Assembly: GCF_020907985.1 (NCBI RefSeq)
Contig: NZ_JAJJPA010000013.1
Location: 96,444 to 160,443, forward strand
Reading direction: 5' to 3'
DNA: 64,000 bases
From: Kitasatospora humi
Lineage (GTDB): Bacteria; Actinomycetota; Actinomycetes; Streptomycetales; Streptomycetaceae
Numbering within the stretch: position 1 is the stretch's first letter; each line of letters opens with the position of its first letter. The notes beneath the pieces were generated by a model that was not told where the DNA came from, did not search any database, and worked only from the letters and a program-made list of their open reading frames with translations. The translations under genes and the position numbers were made by a program. Positions 38,997 through 48,063 of the stretch are shown here, one piece after another.

Positions 38997-40175
38997 ACCT
39001 GCGACGACCGGTGGGCCCAGAACGAGGCCAAGGCCCAAGTCCAGGTCCAGGTCCAGGCCCAGGCCCAGGGCGCAGGCGAACCGCTGCCCCGCGACTCGGC
39101 GCGCTGGACGCACGGCTGGCGGCGGGTGGTGCTGGCCAACGGGATGCTGGTCTACCCGGGGCTCGCCGCGGTCGGGGTGTCGCAGCACTCCCACGGGGCC
39201 GGTGCGATCGCGGGCTACGTGATCGTGGCGGCGTTCTGCGCCGCCTACCTGGGCGCCATCGGCGCGGTGGTCATGAACCGGCAGCGCCGGGCCGTGGTGC
39301 TGATGGGGGTGCTGGCGGTGCTCTTCCTCGCCACGCTGCCGTTCGCCCACGAGGACGCCTTCTTCCTGGCCACCGTCATCGTCGCGTACTTCACCGCGTT
39401 CCGGCGGCGGTACGCGGCGCGGGTGATGGTGGTGGGGACGCTGGGCGCGCTGCTGGTGCCCTGGGCGGTGCGCCCGTGGCACACCGGTCCGGCCTTCTTC
39501 CAGGCACTGGGGCTCCTCTTCAGCACTCTGGTGGTGGGCGCGTTCGCCGAGATCGCCGAGACCAACCGGGCGCTGGTGGCGGCCCGGGCCGAGGTGGCGC
39601 GGCTGGCGTCGGAGGCGGAGCGCAACCGGATCGCCCGCGATCTGCACGACCTGCTCGGCCACTCGCTGACCGCCATAACGGTGAAGAGCCGCCTGGCGCA
39701 ACGCCTCGCGCCCAAGGACCTCGAGCAGGCGCAGGCGGAGATGGCCGGGGTGGAGGGCCTCTCCCGGCAGGCGCTGGCCGATGTGCGGGCGGCCGTGTCG
39801 GGCTACCGCGAGGTGACGCTGGCCGCGGAGCTGGCGCGGGGGCGGGAGTTGCTGCGGGCGGCCGGGGTGGTGGCCGACCTGCCGACGACCACCGAGATGG
39901 TGGCGGCCGGCGACCGGGAGCTGTTCGGCTGGGTGGTGCGCGAGGGGCTGACCAATGTGGTGCGGCACTCCCGGGCGACCAGGTGCACGGTCGCCGTCAC
40001 CGCCTCCTCGGTGGAGATCGGCGACGACGGGGTCGGGGGCGCGGTGGCCGGGGTCGGCAAGGGGCTGACCGGGTTGCGTGAGCGGGTGGCGGCGGCGGGC
40101 GGTACCGTCGAGGCCGGGCCGGTGAGCCCACACGGTTGGTGGCTGCGGGTGAGGCTGGGGAGAGACGCGGTATGA
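38955..40175 (+). CDS. DesK-like sensor histidine kinase
   Basis: 406 residues from GTG 38955. Residues about 50-205 hold about five membrane helices; the transmitter follows: RNRIARDLHDLLGHSLTAI with the phosphorylated His of the HisKA_3 dimerisation domain, then FGWVVREGLTNVVRHSRAT (N-box), IGDDGVGGAVAGVG (G1) and the GLTGLRERVAAAGG (G2) end. The N-terminus before the first helix contains a hexanucleotide-encoded VQVQVQAQAQ run. It partners the response regulator that overlaps it by four bases, and may sense a membrane signal together with the membrane protein before it. Confidence 0.85.
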   Translation: MNSDPSVKGDPSVRTCDDRWAQNEAKAQVQVQVQAQAQGAGEPLPRDSARWTHGWRRVVLANGMLVYPGLAAVGVSQHSHGAGAIAGYVIVAAFCAAYLGAIGAVVMNRQRRAVVLMGVLAVLFLATLPFAHEDAFFLATVIVAYFTAFRRRYAARVMVVGTLGALLVPWAVRPWHTGPAFFQALGLLFSTLVVGAFAEIAETNRALVAARAEVARLASEAERNRIARDLHDLLGHSLTAITVKSRLAQRLAPKDLEQAQAEMAGVEGLSRQALADVRAAVSGYREVTLAAELARGRELLRAAGVVADLPTTTEMVAAGDRELFGWVVREGLTNVVRHSRATRCTVAVTASSVEIGDDGVGGAVAGVGKGLTGLRERVAAAGGTVEAGPVSPHGWWLRVRLGRDAV

Positions 40176-40780
40176 CGATCCGTCTGCTGTTGGCGGACGA
40201 CCAGGAACTGGTCCGCACCGCGCTGCGGGCGCTGCTCGACCTGGAGGACGACTTCCGGGTGGTGGCCGACGTCGGCCGCGGTGACCAGGTGGTGGCCGCG
40301 GCCCGTGAGCACGGGCCGCACGTGGCGCTGCTGGACATCGAGATGCCGGGGCTGGACGGGTTGGCCGCCGCCGCGGTGCTGGCCGAGCAACTGCCGGACT
40401 GCAAGGTGGTGATGCTGACCACCTTCGGGCGGGCGGGGTACTTGCGGCGGGCCATGGAGGCGGGGGCGGTGGGCTTCGTGGTGAAGGACGCGCCGGCCGA
40501 GGTGCTGGCGGACGCCATCCGGCGGGTGGCGGCGGGGGAGCGGGTGGTGGATCCGGAGCTGGCCGCGGCGACCCTGGCGGCGGGGGCGTCGCCGCTCACC
40601 GCCCGGGAGCGGGACGTGCTGAACGCCTCCCGGTCGGGCGCCGGCGTGGCGGAGATCGCCGGGAAGCTCTACCTGTCGGAGGGGACGGTCCGGAACTACG
40701 CCTCCTCGGCCATCGCCAAGACCGGCACCCGCAACCGCACCGAGGCGCTGCGGGTCGCCGACGAACGCGGCTGGCTCTGA
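40172..40780 (+). CDS. NarL/LuxR-type response regulator
   Basis: 202 residues. Receiver domain (LLLADDQELVRTALRALLDL with the acidic pair, LLDIEMPGLDGLAAAAVL with the phosphoryl-acceptor D, and VMLTTFGRAGYL, KDAPAEVLADAIR), then a LuxR HTH (LTARERDVLNASRSGAGVAEI). Its ATG overlaps the kinase stop (ATGA), fixing the operon pairing. A TGACATTTGTCA palindrome upstream of the operon is a plausible target. Confidence 0.9.
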   Translation: MTIRLLLADDQELVRTALRALLDLEDDFRVVADVGRGDQVVAAAREHGPHVALLDIEMPGLDGLAAAAVLAEQLPDCKVVMLTTFGRAGYLRRAMEAGAVGFVVKDAPAEVLADAIRRVAAGERVVDPELAAATLAAGASPLTARERDVLNASRSGAGVAEIAGKLYLSEGTVRNYASSAIAKTGTRNRTEALRVADERGWL

Positions 40781-40833
40781 CCAGTGGTTCACCCATCCCT
40801 CAGACGCCCGCTGGATGTCCAAGAGTTGACCAA

Positions 40834-40856
40834 ACGTCATACACATGATCTGACGT
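40834..40856. promoter_or_regulatory. ACGTCA-N11-TGACGT inverted repeat before the lectin gene
   Basis: Exact 6-bp arms at 40834-40839 and 40851-40856 with an 11-base spacer, about 75 bases upstream of the secreted beta-propeller gene. A TTGACC nearby at 40826 could be its -35. The regulator is unknown. Confidence 0.35.
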
Positions 40857-40929
40857 ATCGCTAACTTGGGCTCCTCTGCACAGTCGTCCGGACTCGTACC
40901 CGTCCGGACCCCAGGGGGGTTCCACACAC

Positions 40930-43900
40930 ATGAAAGTCCTGTTCAACCATGCCCGGCGCCGCACGACCGCCGCGCTGCTCGGCACGGCCCTGCTGGCGCT
41001 CGGCACCACGGCGCTCGGCGTCACCGGGCCGACCGCCGCGCACGCCGACTCCGGCACCATCTCGGTCGACGGCTACCGCACCGGCTGGGACCAGAACGAG
41101 CCGGGGCTGACGCCGGCCCAGGTCAGCTCCTCGGACTTCGGCCAGCAGTTCTCCAGCGCGGTCGACGGCCAGGTCTACGCCGCGCCGGTGGTGCTCGGCA
41201 ACACCGTGGTCGTGGCGACGGAGACCAACCACGTCTACGGCATGGACGCCACCACCGGCGCCGTCAAGTGGACCGACGCCTACGGCGCGCCCTGGCCGGC
41301 CTCGGGCGAGACCACACCGGGTGCCAGCTGGTCCTGCGGCGACCTGGCCCCCTACATCGGGATCACCTCCACCCCGGTCTACGACCCGGCCAGCGGCTAC
41401 CTCTTCCTCACCTCCAAGGAGGACGGCGGCCAGTACCACCAGGCCCCGGTCTGGAAGATGCACGCGATCGACCCGGCCACCGGAGCGGAGAAGCCCGGTT
41501 TCCCGGTGCAGATCGGCGGTTCGCCGAGCAATGACCCGACCGTGGTGTTCAACCCGGTCGAGGAGGGCCAGCGGCCGGGGCTGCTCCTGCTGAACGGCGT
41601 GGTGTACGCGGGCTTCGGCTCGGTCTGCGACCACGGTGCCTGGCGCGGTTACGTCGCCGGGGTCTCCACCGCCGGCACCCAGACCGCGCTGTGGGCCGAC
41701 GAGACCGGCACCAGCAACCACGGCGGCGGCATCTGGGACTCCGGCGGCGGCCTGGTCGCCGACGCCCAGGGCCACATCATGTTCTCCACCGGCAACGGCG
41801 TCTCGCCGCCGCCCGGCCCGGGCACCAGCCCGCCGAGCACCATGTCGGAGTCGGTCATCAGCCTGGGCGTGCAGCCCGACGGTTCGCTCAAGGCGACCGA
41901 CTACTTCAGCCCCTCCGACGCCACCCTGCTGGACACCAACGACCGCGACCTGGGCTCGGGCGGCGTGATGGCCATCCCCGACGGCTACGGCACCCCGGCC
42001 GTACCGCACCTGGCGGTGGAGGAGGGCAAGGACGGCCGGATCTTCCTGCTGAACCGGGACAATCTGGGCGGCCACTCGCAGGGCCCGAACGGCACCGACG
42101 CGAACGTGCAGACCCTCGGCCCCTACAACGGCTGCTACTGCCACCCGGCGTTCTGGGGCGGTGACAGCGGCTACGTCTACTACTCCGGCAACGGCGGCCC
42201 GATGCAGGCCTTCAAGCTCGGCACCGCGGGCAACGGCACTCCGGCGCTCGCCCTGGTCGGCCAGGGGAAGATCAACTTCGGCTACCTGAACGAGGGCTCG
42301 CCCGTCGTCAGTTCGGTGGGCACCACGGCCGGTTCGGCCACCGTCTGGGTGGAGAAGGCCAATGACATGTACGGCAACGGCGGCACGCTGTACGCGTACA
42401 ACGGCACGCCCAACGCCGACGGTTCGCTCAGCCTGCTCTGGTCGGGGCCGATCGGCACCGCCAGCAAGTTCACCACCCCGACCACCAGCAACGGCCACGT
42501 CTACATCGGCACCCGGGACGGCCACCTGCTGTCCTTCGGCCGCCCGGCGGCCTCCGCGCTGACCGGCTCCCCGGTGGCGCTGGGCAGCGTCAACGTCGGC
42601 GCCAGCGGCTCCGGCACGCTCACCGTGACCGCCACCCAGGCGCTCACCGTCAACGGCGTCAGCACCGCCGCGCCGTTCGCGGTCACCGCACCGGCCCTGC
42701 CGCACACCATGGCCGTCGGCGACACCCTGTCGATTCCGGTCAGCTTCACGCCGACCGCGGCCGGCGCCACCTCGGGCATCGTCAACCTGGCCACCAGCGC
42801 GGGCACGGTGGGCTTCTCGGTGACCGGCTCCGGGGTGAAGGCCGGGTTCGCCACCGAGCCGTCCGGCGTCAGCTTCGACGACGAGCCGACCGGTGTGCCG
42901 AACGCCACCAGCGTGCAGTTCACCAACACCGGCACCGGCAGTGAAACGATCACCGCGGTCGGCACTCCGGCCGCGCCGTGGAGCGTCAGCGGGGCACCGG
43001 CCGTCGGCACGGTGATCCCGCCCGGCGGCTCGTTCATCGTCAGCGTCACCTACGACCCCACGGCGGCCGGCACCGACAACGACGCGTTCTCGGTCACCTC
43101 GACCTCGGGCACCTTCACGGTGCCGCTGAACGGCACCGCCGTCACCGGGCAGGGGCACCTCACCATCACCCCCGGCACCCTGGCCTTCGGGTCGGTCCCG
43201 GTCGGCACCACCTCGCAGCAGTTGAGCTTCACCGTCACCAACGACGGCAACATCCCGGTGACGTTGAACAAGGCCAAGGCGCCGGTCGGCACCTTCAGCA
43301 GCCCCAACGCGATCGCCGAGGGCACCGTGATCGGCCCCGACCAGTCGATCGCCGTCCCGGTGGTCTTCTCGCCCACCACCGCGGGCGCGCTGTCGGACAG
43401 TTACGAAGTCACCGGCAACACCGGGCAGGGCGACATGTACGTCCAGCTGACCGGTACCGGACTTGCCAACCTGCCGGCTCCGCCCACCGGTTGGCACACC
43501 AACGGCAGCGCCACCCAACCCACCGCGGGCGCCGTGCAGTTGACCGCCGCCACCACCCAGCAGTCCGGCTCCGCCTTCTACACCTCGCCGGTCACCACCG
43601 ACGGCCTGACCGCCTCCTTCACCGCTCGACTGGGCGGCGGCAGCGGCGGTGACGGCATGACCTTCGCCCTGGTCGACGCGACCAAGGGCAGCGCCACCGC
43701 CACCGGTGTGGGCGGCGGCGGGCTCGGCTTCTCCGGGCTGCCCGGGCTCAGCGTCGACCTGGTCAGCTCGTGGAGCGGCCAGACCGGAACGGGCAACTTC
43801 GTCGCAGTCGCAGCCGGGCCGGGCAGCGGCAAGGACAACCTGACCTACCTGGCCTACGCCAAGGCGCCCAGCGATCTACGCACCGGCACCCACACGGTCG

Positions 43901-45021
43901 CCGTCACGGTGGCCGGCGGGCACGTCAAGGTGTCGCTGGACGGCACCGCGCTGCTGGACTACGTGCCGGTCACCGGAACGATCCCGGCCGCCGCCTACGC
44001 CGGATTCACCGGCTCCACCGGCGCCTCCACCGACGTGCACACCGTCAGCAACGTGGTGATCACCCCGCCGGGCACCACCGCCGGCACCCCCCAGCCGCTC
44101 ACCGCGACGCCGTCCGCCGTGGCGTTCGGCTCGGCGACCGTGGGCAGCACCGCCAACCAGTCGGTGACGCTGACCAACAACGGCACCGCCACCGAGACGG
44201 TCAGCGGCAGCACCGCCCCGGCCGCCCCGTTCGGCGCCACCCTGCCGGCCAACGGCACCGCCGTGCCGGTCGGCGGCACCATCACCGTTCCGGTCACCTT
44301 CGCCCCGACCCTGACCGGCGGCCAGAACAGCAGCTTCACCCTCACCACCACCAGTGGCACGGTCACCGTCTCGCTCTCCGGCACCGGGCAGCCGGCCACC
44401 ACCGGTGGTGGCACCCTGCCCGGATTCACCGACAGCTCCTGGCAGTTGAACGGAGTCGCGGTGGACAACGCGGGCACCGTCAACCTGACCACCGACGGGC
44501 AGCACTCCGCCTCCGGGTCGGTCGTCAACAGCAAGGCGGTCTCTCCACTCGGCCTGCACGCCACCTTCACCGAGCAGATCAGCGGCACCAGTGGTTCACC
44601 CGGTGACGGCCTGACCTTCTCGCTGCTCGACGCCGCCGGCAACGGCTCCAACGCGCTGGGCAGCGCCGGCAGCGGGCTCGGCGTCGGCGGGCTGAACGCC
44701 GTGGTCACCGGGCTCTGCGTGTTCGGCAACTTCGGGGTCAACACCGCGCCGGTGCTGGGAGTCGGCACCACCGCGGCCGGCAGCTCCGGGATCACCCCGC
44801 TGGCCGCCGACACCACCATCCCGGCCCTGCAGGGCAGCAGCCATCAGATCGACATCACCATCACCACCGCCAGCCACCTGGTGGTGAAGATCGACGGCAC
44901 CCAGCAGGTGGACGTTCCCGTCACCCTGCCCAGCAAGGTGCTCACGGCGTTCACCGCGGGTGTGGGAGCCTCCAGCGACACCTTCGCGGTCTCCGCGCCG
45001 ACGATCGCGTACACCTCCTGA
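40930..45021 (+). CDS. Large secreted beta-propeller/lectin protein
   Basis: 1363 residues. A Sec signal peptide ends near residue 40 (AAHADS). Residues about 45-540 are a PQQ-like beta-propeller (GQVYAAPVVLGN, VYGMDATTGAVKW, GGGLVADAQGHIMFS, GKDGRIFLLNRDN). Then come three choice-of-anchor/ASPM-type Ig repeats (about 542-637, 638-737, 741-846; for example GHLTITPGTLAFGSVPVGTT), an L-type lectin-like domain (about 853-1046, SGGDGMTFALVDATKGS), another anchor repeat (about 1056-1155) and a second lectin-like domain (about 1170-1363). No membrane anchor or LPXTG was seen, so it is likely secreted. It is the first gene of a cluster with a processive GT2 and two GT39-like transferases. Confidence 0.75.
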   Translation: MKVLFNHARRRTTAALLGTALLALGTTALGVTGPTAAHADSGTISVDGYRTGWDQNEPGLTPAQVSSSDFGQQFSSAVDGQVYAAPVVLGNTVVVATETNHVYGMDATTGAVKWTDAYGAPWPASGETTPGASWSCGDLAPYIGITSTPVYDPASGYLFLTSKEDGGQYHQAPVWKMHAIDPATGAEKPGFPVQIGGSPSNDPTVVFNPVEEGQRPGLLLLNGVVYAGFGSVCDHGAWRGYVAGVSTAGTQTALWADETGTSNHGGGIWDSGGGLVADAQGHIMFSTGNGVSPPPGPGTSPPSTMSESVISLGVQPDGSLKATDYFSPSDATLLDTNDRDLGSGGVMAIPDGYGTPAVPHLAVEEGKDGRIFLLNRDNLGGHSQGPNGTDANVQTLGPYNGCYCHPAFWGGDSGYVYYSGNGGPMQAFKLGTAGNGTPALALVGQGKINFGYLNEGSPVVSSVGTTAGSATVWVEKANDMYGNGGTLYAYNGTPNADGSLSLLWSGPIGTASKFTTPTTSNGHVYIGTRDGHLLSFGRPAASALTGSPVALGSVNVGASGSGTLTVTATQALTVNGVSTAAPFAVTAPALPHTMAVGDTLSIPVSFTPTAAGATSGIVNLATSAGTVGFSVTGSGVKAGFATEPSGVSFDDEPTGVPNATSVQFTNTGTGSETITAVGTPAAPWSVSGAPAVGTVIPPGGSFIVSVTYDPTAAGTDNDAFSVTSTSGTFTVPLNGTAVTGQGHLTITPGTLAFGSVPVGTTSQQLSFTVTNDGNIPVTLNKAKAPVGTFSSPNAIAEGTVIGPDQSIAVPVVFSPTTAGALSDSYEVTGNTGQGDMYVQLTGTGLANLPAPPTGWHTNGSATQPTAGAVQLTAATTQQSGSAFYTSPVTTDGLTASFTARLGGGSGGDGMTFALVDATKGSATATGVGGGGLGFSGLPGLSVDLVSSWSGQTGTGNFVAVAAGPGSGKDNLTYLAYAKAPSDLRTGTHTVAVTVAGGHVKVSLDGTALLDYVPVTGTIPAAAYAGFTGSTGASTDVHTVSNVVITPPGTTAGTPQPLTATPSAVAFGSATVGSTANQSVTLTNNGTATETVSGSTAPAAPFGATLPANGTAVPVGGTITVPVTFAPTLTGGQNSSFTLTTTSGTVTVSLSGTGQPATTGGGTLPGFTDSSWQLNGVAVDNAGTVNLTTDGQHSASGSVVNSKAVSPLGLHATFTEQISGTSGSPGDGLTFSLLDAAGNGSNALGSAGSGLGVGGLNAVVTGLCVFGNFGVNTAPVLGVGTTAAGSSGITPLAADTTIPALQGSSHQIDITITTASHLVVKIDGTQQVDVPVTLPSKVLTAFTAGVGASSDTFAVSAPTIAYTS

Positions 45022-45150
45022 TCCGTCCTGAAACAAGTCGCAACCGGAGGGTCAAAAGCAGGTGAAACCGCCCCTCGGCACCGAACCTTCGTCAATAATC
45101 CATAGTCGGACCGGGGAAACGACCGGTTCGTGCTGGGGGGACCACCTTTC

Positions 45151-46407
45151 ATGATTTCAGCAGTCATAGTGCTGTGCTCACTCATGCTCTTCGCCGTCGC
45201 CGTGTTCACCCTCTGGTGGATGCTGCACGCGTGGCGCACACCGGAGACACTCGCCGCGACCAAGTTCGCCGACCCCGACGGGACCGGGGCGCTCTCCTTC
45301 TCACTGCTGGTGCCGGCCCGCCACGAGCAGGCCGTCCTGGAACGCACCGTGCTGCGCCTCCTGGAGTCCACGCACCCGGACTTCGAGGTGATCGTGATCG
45401 TCGGGCACGACGACCCGGACACCGCCGAGGTGGCGCACCGGCTGGCCGCGCGCCACCCCGAGCAGGTCTTCGTGGTCACCGACACCCACGAGAAGAAGAA
45501 CAAGCCGAAGGCGCTCAACTCGGCGCTGCCCACCTGCCGGGGGGACGTGGTGGGCGTCTTCGACGCCGAGGACCAAGTCCACCCGGACCTGCTGTCCCAC
45601 GTCGACCACGCGTTCCGCGACACCGCGGCCGACGTGGTGCAGGGCGGCGTGCAGCTGATCAACTTCCACTCCAGCTGGTACAGCCTGCGCAACTGCCTGG
45701 AGTACTTCTTCTGGTTCCGCAGCCGGCTGCACCTGCACGCCGCCAAGGGCTTCATCCCGCTGGGCGGCAACACCGTCTTCGTGCGCACCGACCGGCTGCG
45801 GGCCAACGACGGCTGGGACCAGAACTGCCTCGCCGAGGACTGCGACCTGGGCGTGCGGCTGTCCAGCCAGGGCGCCAAGGTCGTGGTGGCCTACGACTCC
45901 GCGATGGTCACCAAGGAGGAGACGCCGGACTCGGTGCTCTCCCTGTTCAAGCAGCGCACCCGGTGGAACCAGGGATTCCTCCAGGTGTACCGCAAGCGGG
46001 ACTGGCGCTCGCTGCCCAGTGTGCGGCAGCGGATGCTGGCCCGCTACACCCTCGCCACGCCCTTCGTGCAGGCCTTCTCCGGCCTGCTGATCGTGGTCGG
46101 GATCGCGATCGCGCTCCTCACCTCGGTGCCCGACGTGGTGGCGATGGTCTCGTTCTCACCGCTGATCCCGATGGTGGCGATGTTCGCCTTCGAAGCCGTC
46201 GGACTGCACGACTTCGGCAAGCAGTACCAGTTGACGATCAGGCCGTCGCACTACGCGAAGCTGATCATCGGAGGCCCGTTCTACCAGTTGATCCTGGCCG
46301 GTGCCGCGATCCGCGCGGTCTGGCGCGAGATGCGCGGGCGCAAGGACTGGGAACTCACCCGCCACGTCGGCGCCCACCTGGGCGTCGAGGCGGGCACCGC
46401 CTCCTGA
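45151..46407 (+). CDS. Membrane processive GT2 glycosyltransferase
   Basis: 418 residues. An N-terminal membrane helix (AVIVLCSLMLFAVAVFTLWW) is followed by a GT2 domain with VPARHEQAVLERTVL, DAEDQ (DxD metal site), AEDCDLGVRL (the acceptor TED-like motif) and KQRTRWNQGF, the Q-x-x-R-W signature of processive cellulose- or hyaluronan-type synthases, then two C-terminal membrane helices. It should polymerise or transfer a sugar across the membrane. It lies 129 bases after the lectin gene and 21 bases before the GT39 gene, so it is probably part of one surface-polysaccharide or glycoprotein cluster. Confidence 0.85.
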   Translation: MISAVIVLCSLMLFAVAVFTLWWMLHAWRTPETLAATKFADPDGTGALSFSLLVPARHEQAVLERTVLRLLESTHPDFEVIVIVGHDDPDTAEVAHRLAARHPEQVFVVTDTHEKKNKPKALNSALPTCRGDVVGVFDAEDQVHPDLLSHVDHAFRDTAADVVQGGVQLINFHSSWYSLRNCLEYFFWFRSRLHLHAAKGFIPLGGNTVFVRTDRLRANDGWDQNCLAEDCDLGVRLSSQGAKVVVAYDSAMVTKEETPDSVLSLFKQRTRWNQGFLQVYRKRDWRSLPSVRQRMLARYTLATPFVQAFSGLLIVVGIAIALLTSVPDVVAMVSFSPLIPMVAMFAFEAVGLHDFGKQYQLTIRPSHYAKLIIGGPFYQLILAGAAIRAVWREMRGRKDWELTRHVGAHLGVEAGTAS

Positions 46408-46428
46408 CCGGGGAAGGAACCCAACCCG

Positions 46429-48063
46429 ATGGCAACTGTCGTCGAGACAGTCCTGGATGAAGAACGCCCGGATCCGACTTCGGCGCCGGCCGCGCCCGAC
46501 CCCCGCGGCCGACTCGCCCGACTCCTCGCCTCCCGGCCGGACTTGGTGATCACCGCACTGCTGGTGGCCACCGTGGTGCTGGTGCAGGGGCTGAACATCG
46601 ACAACTTCCCGACCGTCAGCGACGACGAGGGCACCTACCTGGCGCAGGCCTGGGCGATCCAGCACGGCAAGGGGCTGGCGCACTACAGCTACTGGTACGA
46701 CCACCCGCCGCTGGGCTGGGTGCAGATCGCCGCGCTCTCCTGGATCCCCGCGCTGCTCTGGCACGGCCCCCTGGTGGTGATGCACGCCCGGGTGATCATG
46801 CTGCCGGTGAGCGCGGCCGGCACCGCCCTGGTCTACCTGGTGGCCCGCCGCATCGACCTGCCGCGCTGGGCCGCCGCACTGGCCGCCGTGGTGTTCGGGC
46901 TGTCGCCGCTCTCGGTGACCATGCAGCGCGAGATCTACCTGGACAACTTCGCCGCCGTCTGGATGCTCGCCGCCTTCGCCTGCGCCCTCTCGCCGCGCCG
47001 GCACCTGTGGCACCACATCGCGGCCGGGCTGTGCGCGGCCGTCGCGGTGCTCTCCAAGGAGACCATGCTGATCGCCGCGCCGGCCCTGGTGATGGCCGTC
47101 TGGCGCGGCACCGACAAGGCGACGCGCAAGTTCTCGCTGGTCGGCTTCGCCATCGCGTTCGCCACCATCGGCGCCCAGTACCTGCTCTACGCGGTGCTGA
47201 AGGGCGAGCTGTTCCCCGGCCCCGGGCACAACTCGCTGATCGGCGCGCTCCAGTACCAGCTGGGCCGCGGCGGCTCCGGCGACATCCTCAAGAGCGGTTC
47301 GGTCTCCAACCTGACCCTGCACTGGTGGTTGGTCCGCGACCCGCTGCTGATCTACGTCGGAACGGCCGCCTCGCTGGCCGCCCTGGCGGTCCGCCGGCTG
47401 CGCGAGATCGCCGTGGCCGCCGTGCTGCTGGTCGCGGTGGCCATGCGGCCCAACGGCTACCTGCCCGCGATGTACGTGATCCAGGTGATCCCGTTCTTCG
47501 CGCTGGCGATCGCCGGGACGGCCGACGCCTGCGTGCGCGGCCTGCTGCGGCTGCGGCTCGGAGCCATCGGAAGGCTCGGCTGGCTCGGCCTCGGCCGATG
47601 GAGGCTGGGCCCGCGCGACCTGGTCGCCGTGCTCGCCATCGGCCTGGCCGGCCTGGTCGCGCCGCAGTGGGAGGCCGGCGACGAGACCGCCGACACCGCC
47701 TACTCCAACAACGAGTACGTGGCCGCGGCGAACTGGATCCGCGCCAACGTCCCCGACCCGGCCCACCGGCGGATCGTGGTCGACGACGCGATGTGGCTGG
47801 ACACCGTGAAGGACGGCTTCCAACCCGGGCTCGGCGCCATCTGGTTCTACAAGGTCGACCTCGACCCGGCCGTCACCCGCACCCTGCCGCACGGCTGGCG
47901 GGACCTCGACTACGTGGTGCTCACCTCGATCATCCGCCAGGACCCCAACGGACTGCCCACGGTGCGTGCCGCCATCGCCCACTCCACCACGGTCGCCACC
48001 TTCGGAAGCGGCCAGCAGCAGATCACCATCCAGAAGGTCGACCACTCCGGGAGCGGGCAGTGA
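46429..48063 (+). CDS. GT39-like membrane mannosyltransferase
   Basis: 544 residues, hydrophobic with about ten membrane segments. SDDEGTYLAQAWAIQHGKGL has the GT-C family D-E motif in its first loop, and YWYDHPPLGWVQ matches the PMT/ArnT group. These enzymes take polyprenyl-phosphate-mannose or -arabinose to modify proteins or glycans outside the cell. The C-terminal soluble domain is about 170 residues. The stop overlaps the next gene as GTGA. Confidence 0.82.
   Translation: MATVVETVLDEERPDPTSAPAAPDPRGRLARLLASRPDLVITALLVATVVLVQGLNIDNFPTVSDDEGTYLAQAWAIQHGKGLAHYSYWYDHPPLGWVQIAALSWIPALLWHGPLVVMHARVIMLPVSAAGTALVYLVARRIDLPRWAAALAAVVFGLSPLSVTMQREIYLDNFAAVWMLAAFACALSPRRHLWHHIAAGLCAAVAVLSKETMLIAAPALVMAVWRGTDKATRKFSLVGFAIAFATIGAQYLLYAVLKGELFPGPGHNSLIGALQYQLGRGGSGDILKSGSVSNLTLHWWLVRDPLLIYVGTAASLAALAVRRLREIAVAAVLLVAVAMRPNGYLPAMYVIQVIPFFALAIAGTADACVRGLLRLRLGAIGRLGWLGLGRWRLGPRDLVAVLAIGLAGLVAPQWEAGDETADTAYSNNEYVAAANWIRANVPDPAHRRIVVDDAMWLDTVKDGFQPGLGAIWFYKVDLDPAVTRTLPHGWRDLDYVVLTSIIRQDPNGLPTVRAAIAHSTTVATFGSGQQQITIQKVDHSGSGQ

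Noticed and set aside
40172..40780. MarR or OmpR regulator identity
   Set aside because: The receiver plus LuxR-type HTH is clear, so it is NarL type.
40861..43518. 885-codon open frame antisense to the secreted propeller gene
   Set aside because: Gly/Arg/Val-rich with no domain, while the plus strand has a signal peptide and known repeats.
46156..48045. 629-codon open frame antisense to the GT39 gene
   Set aside because: Translation has the typical shadow composition and no recognisable domain; the plus-strand frame has GT-C motifs and membrane segments.
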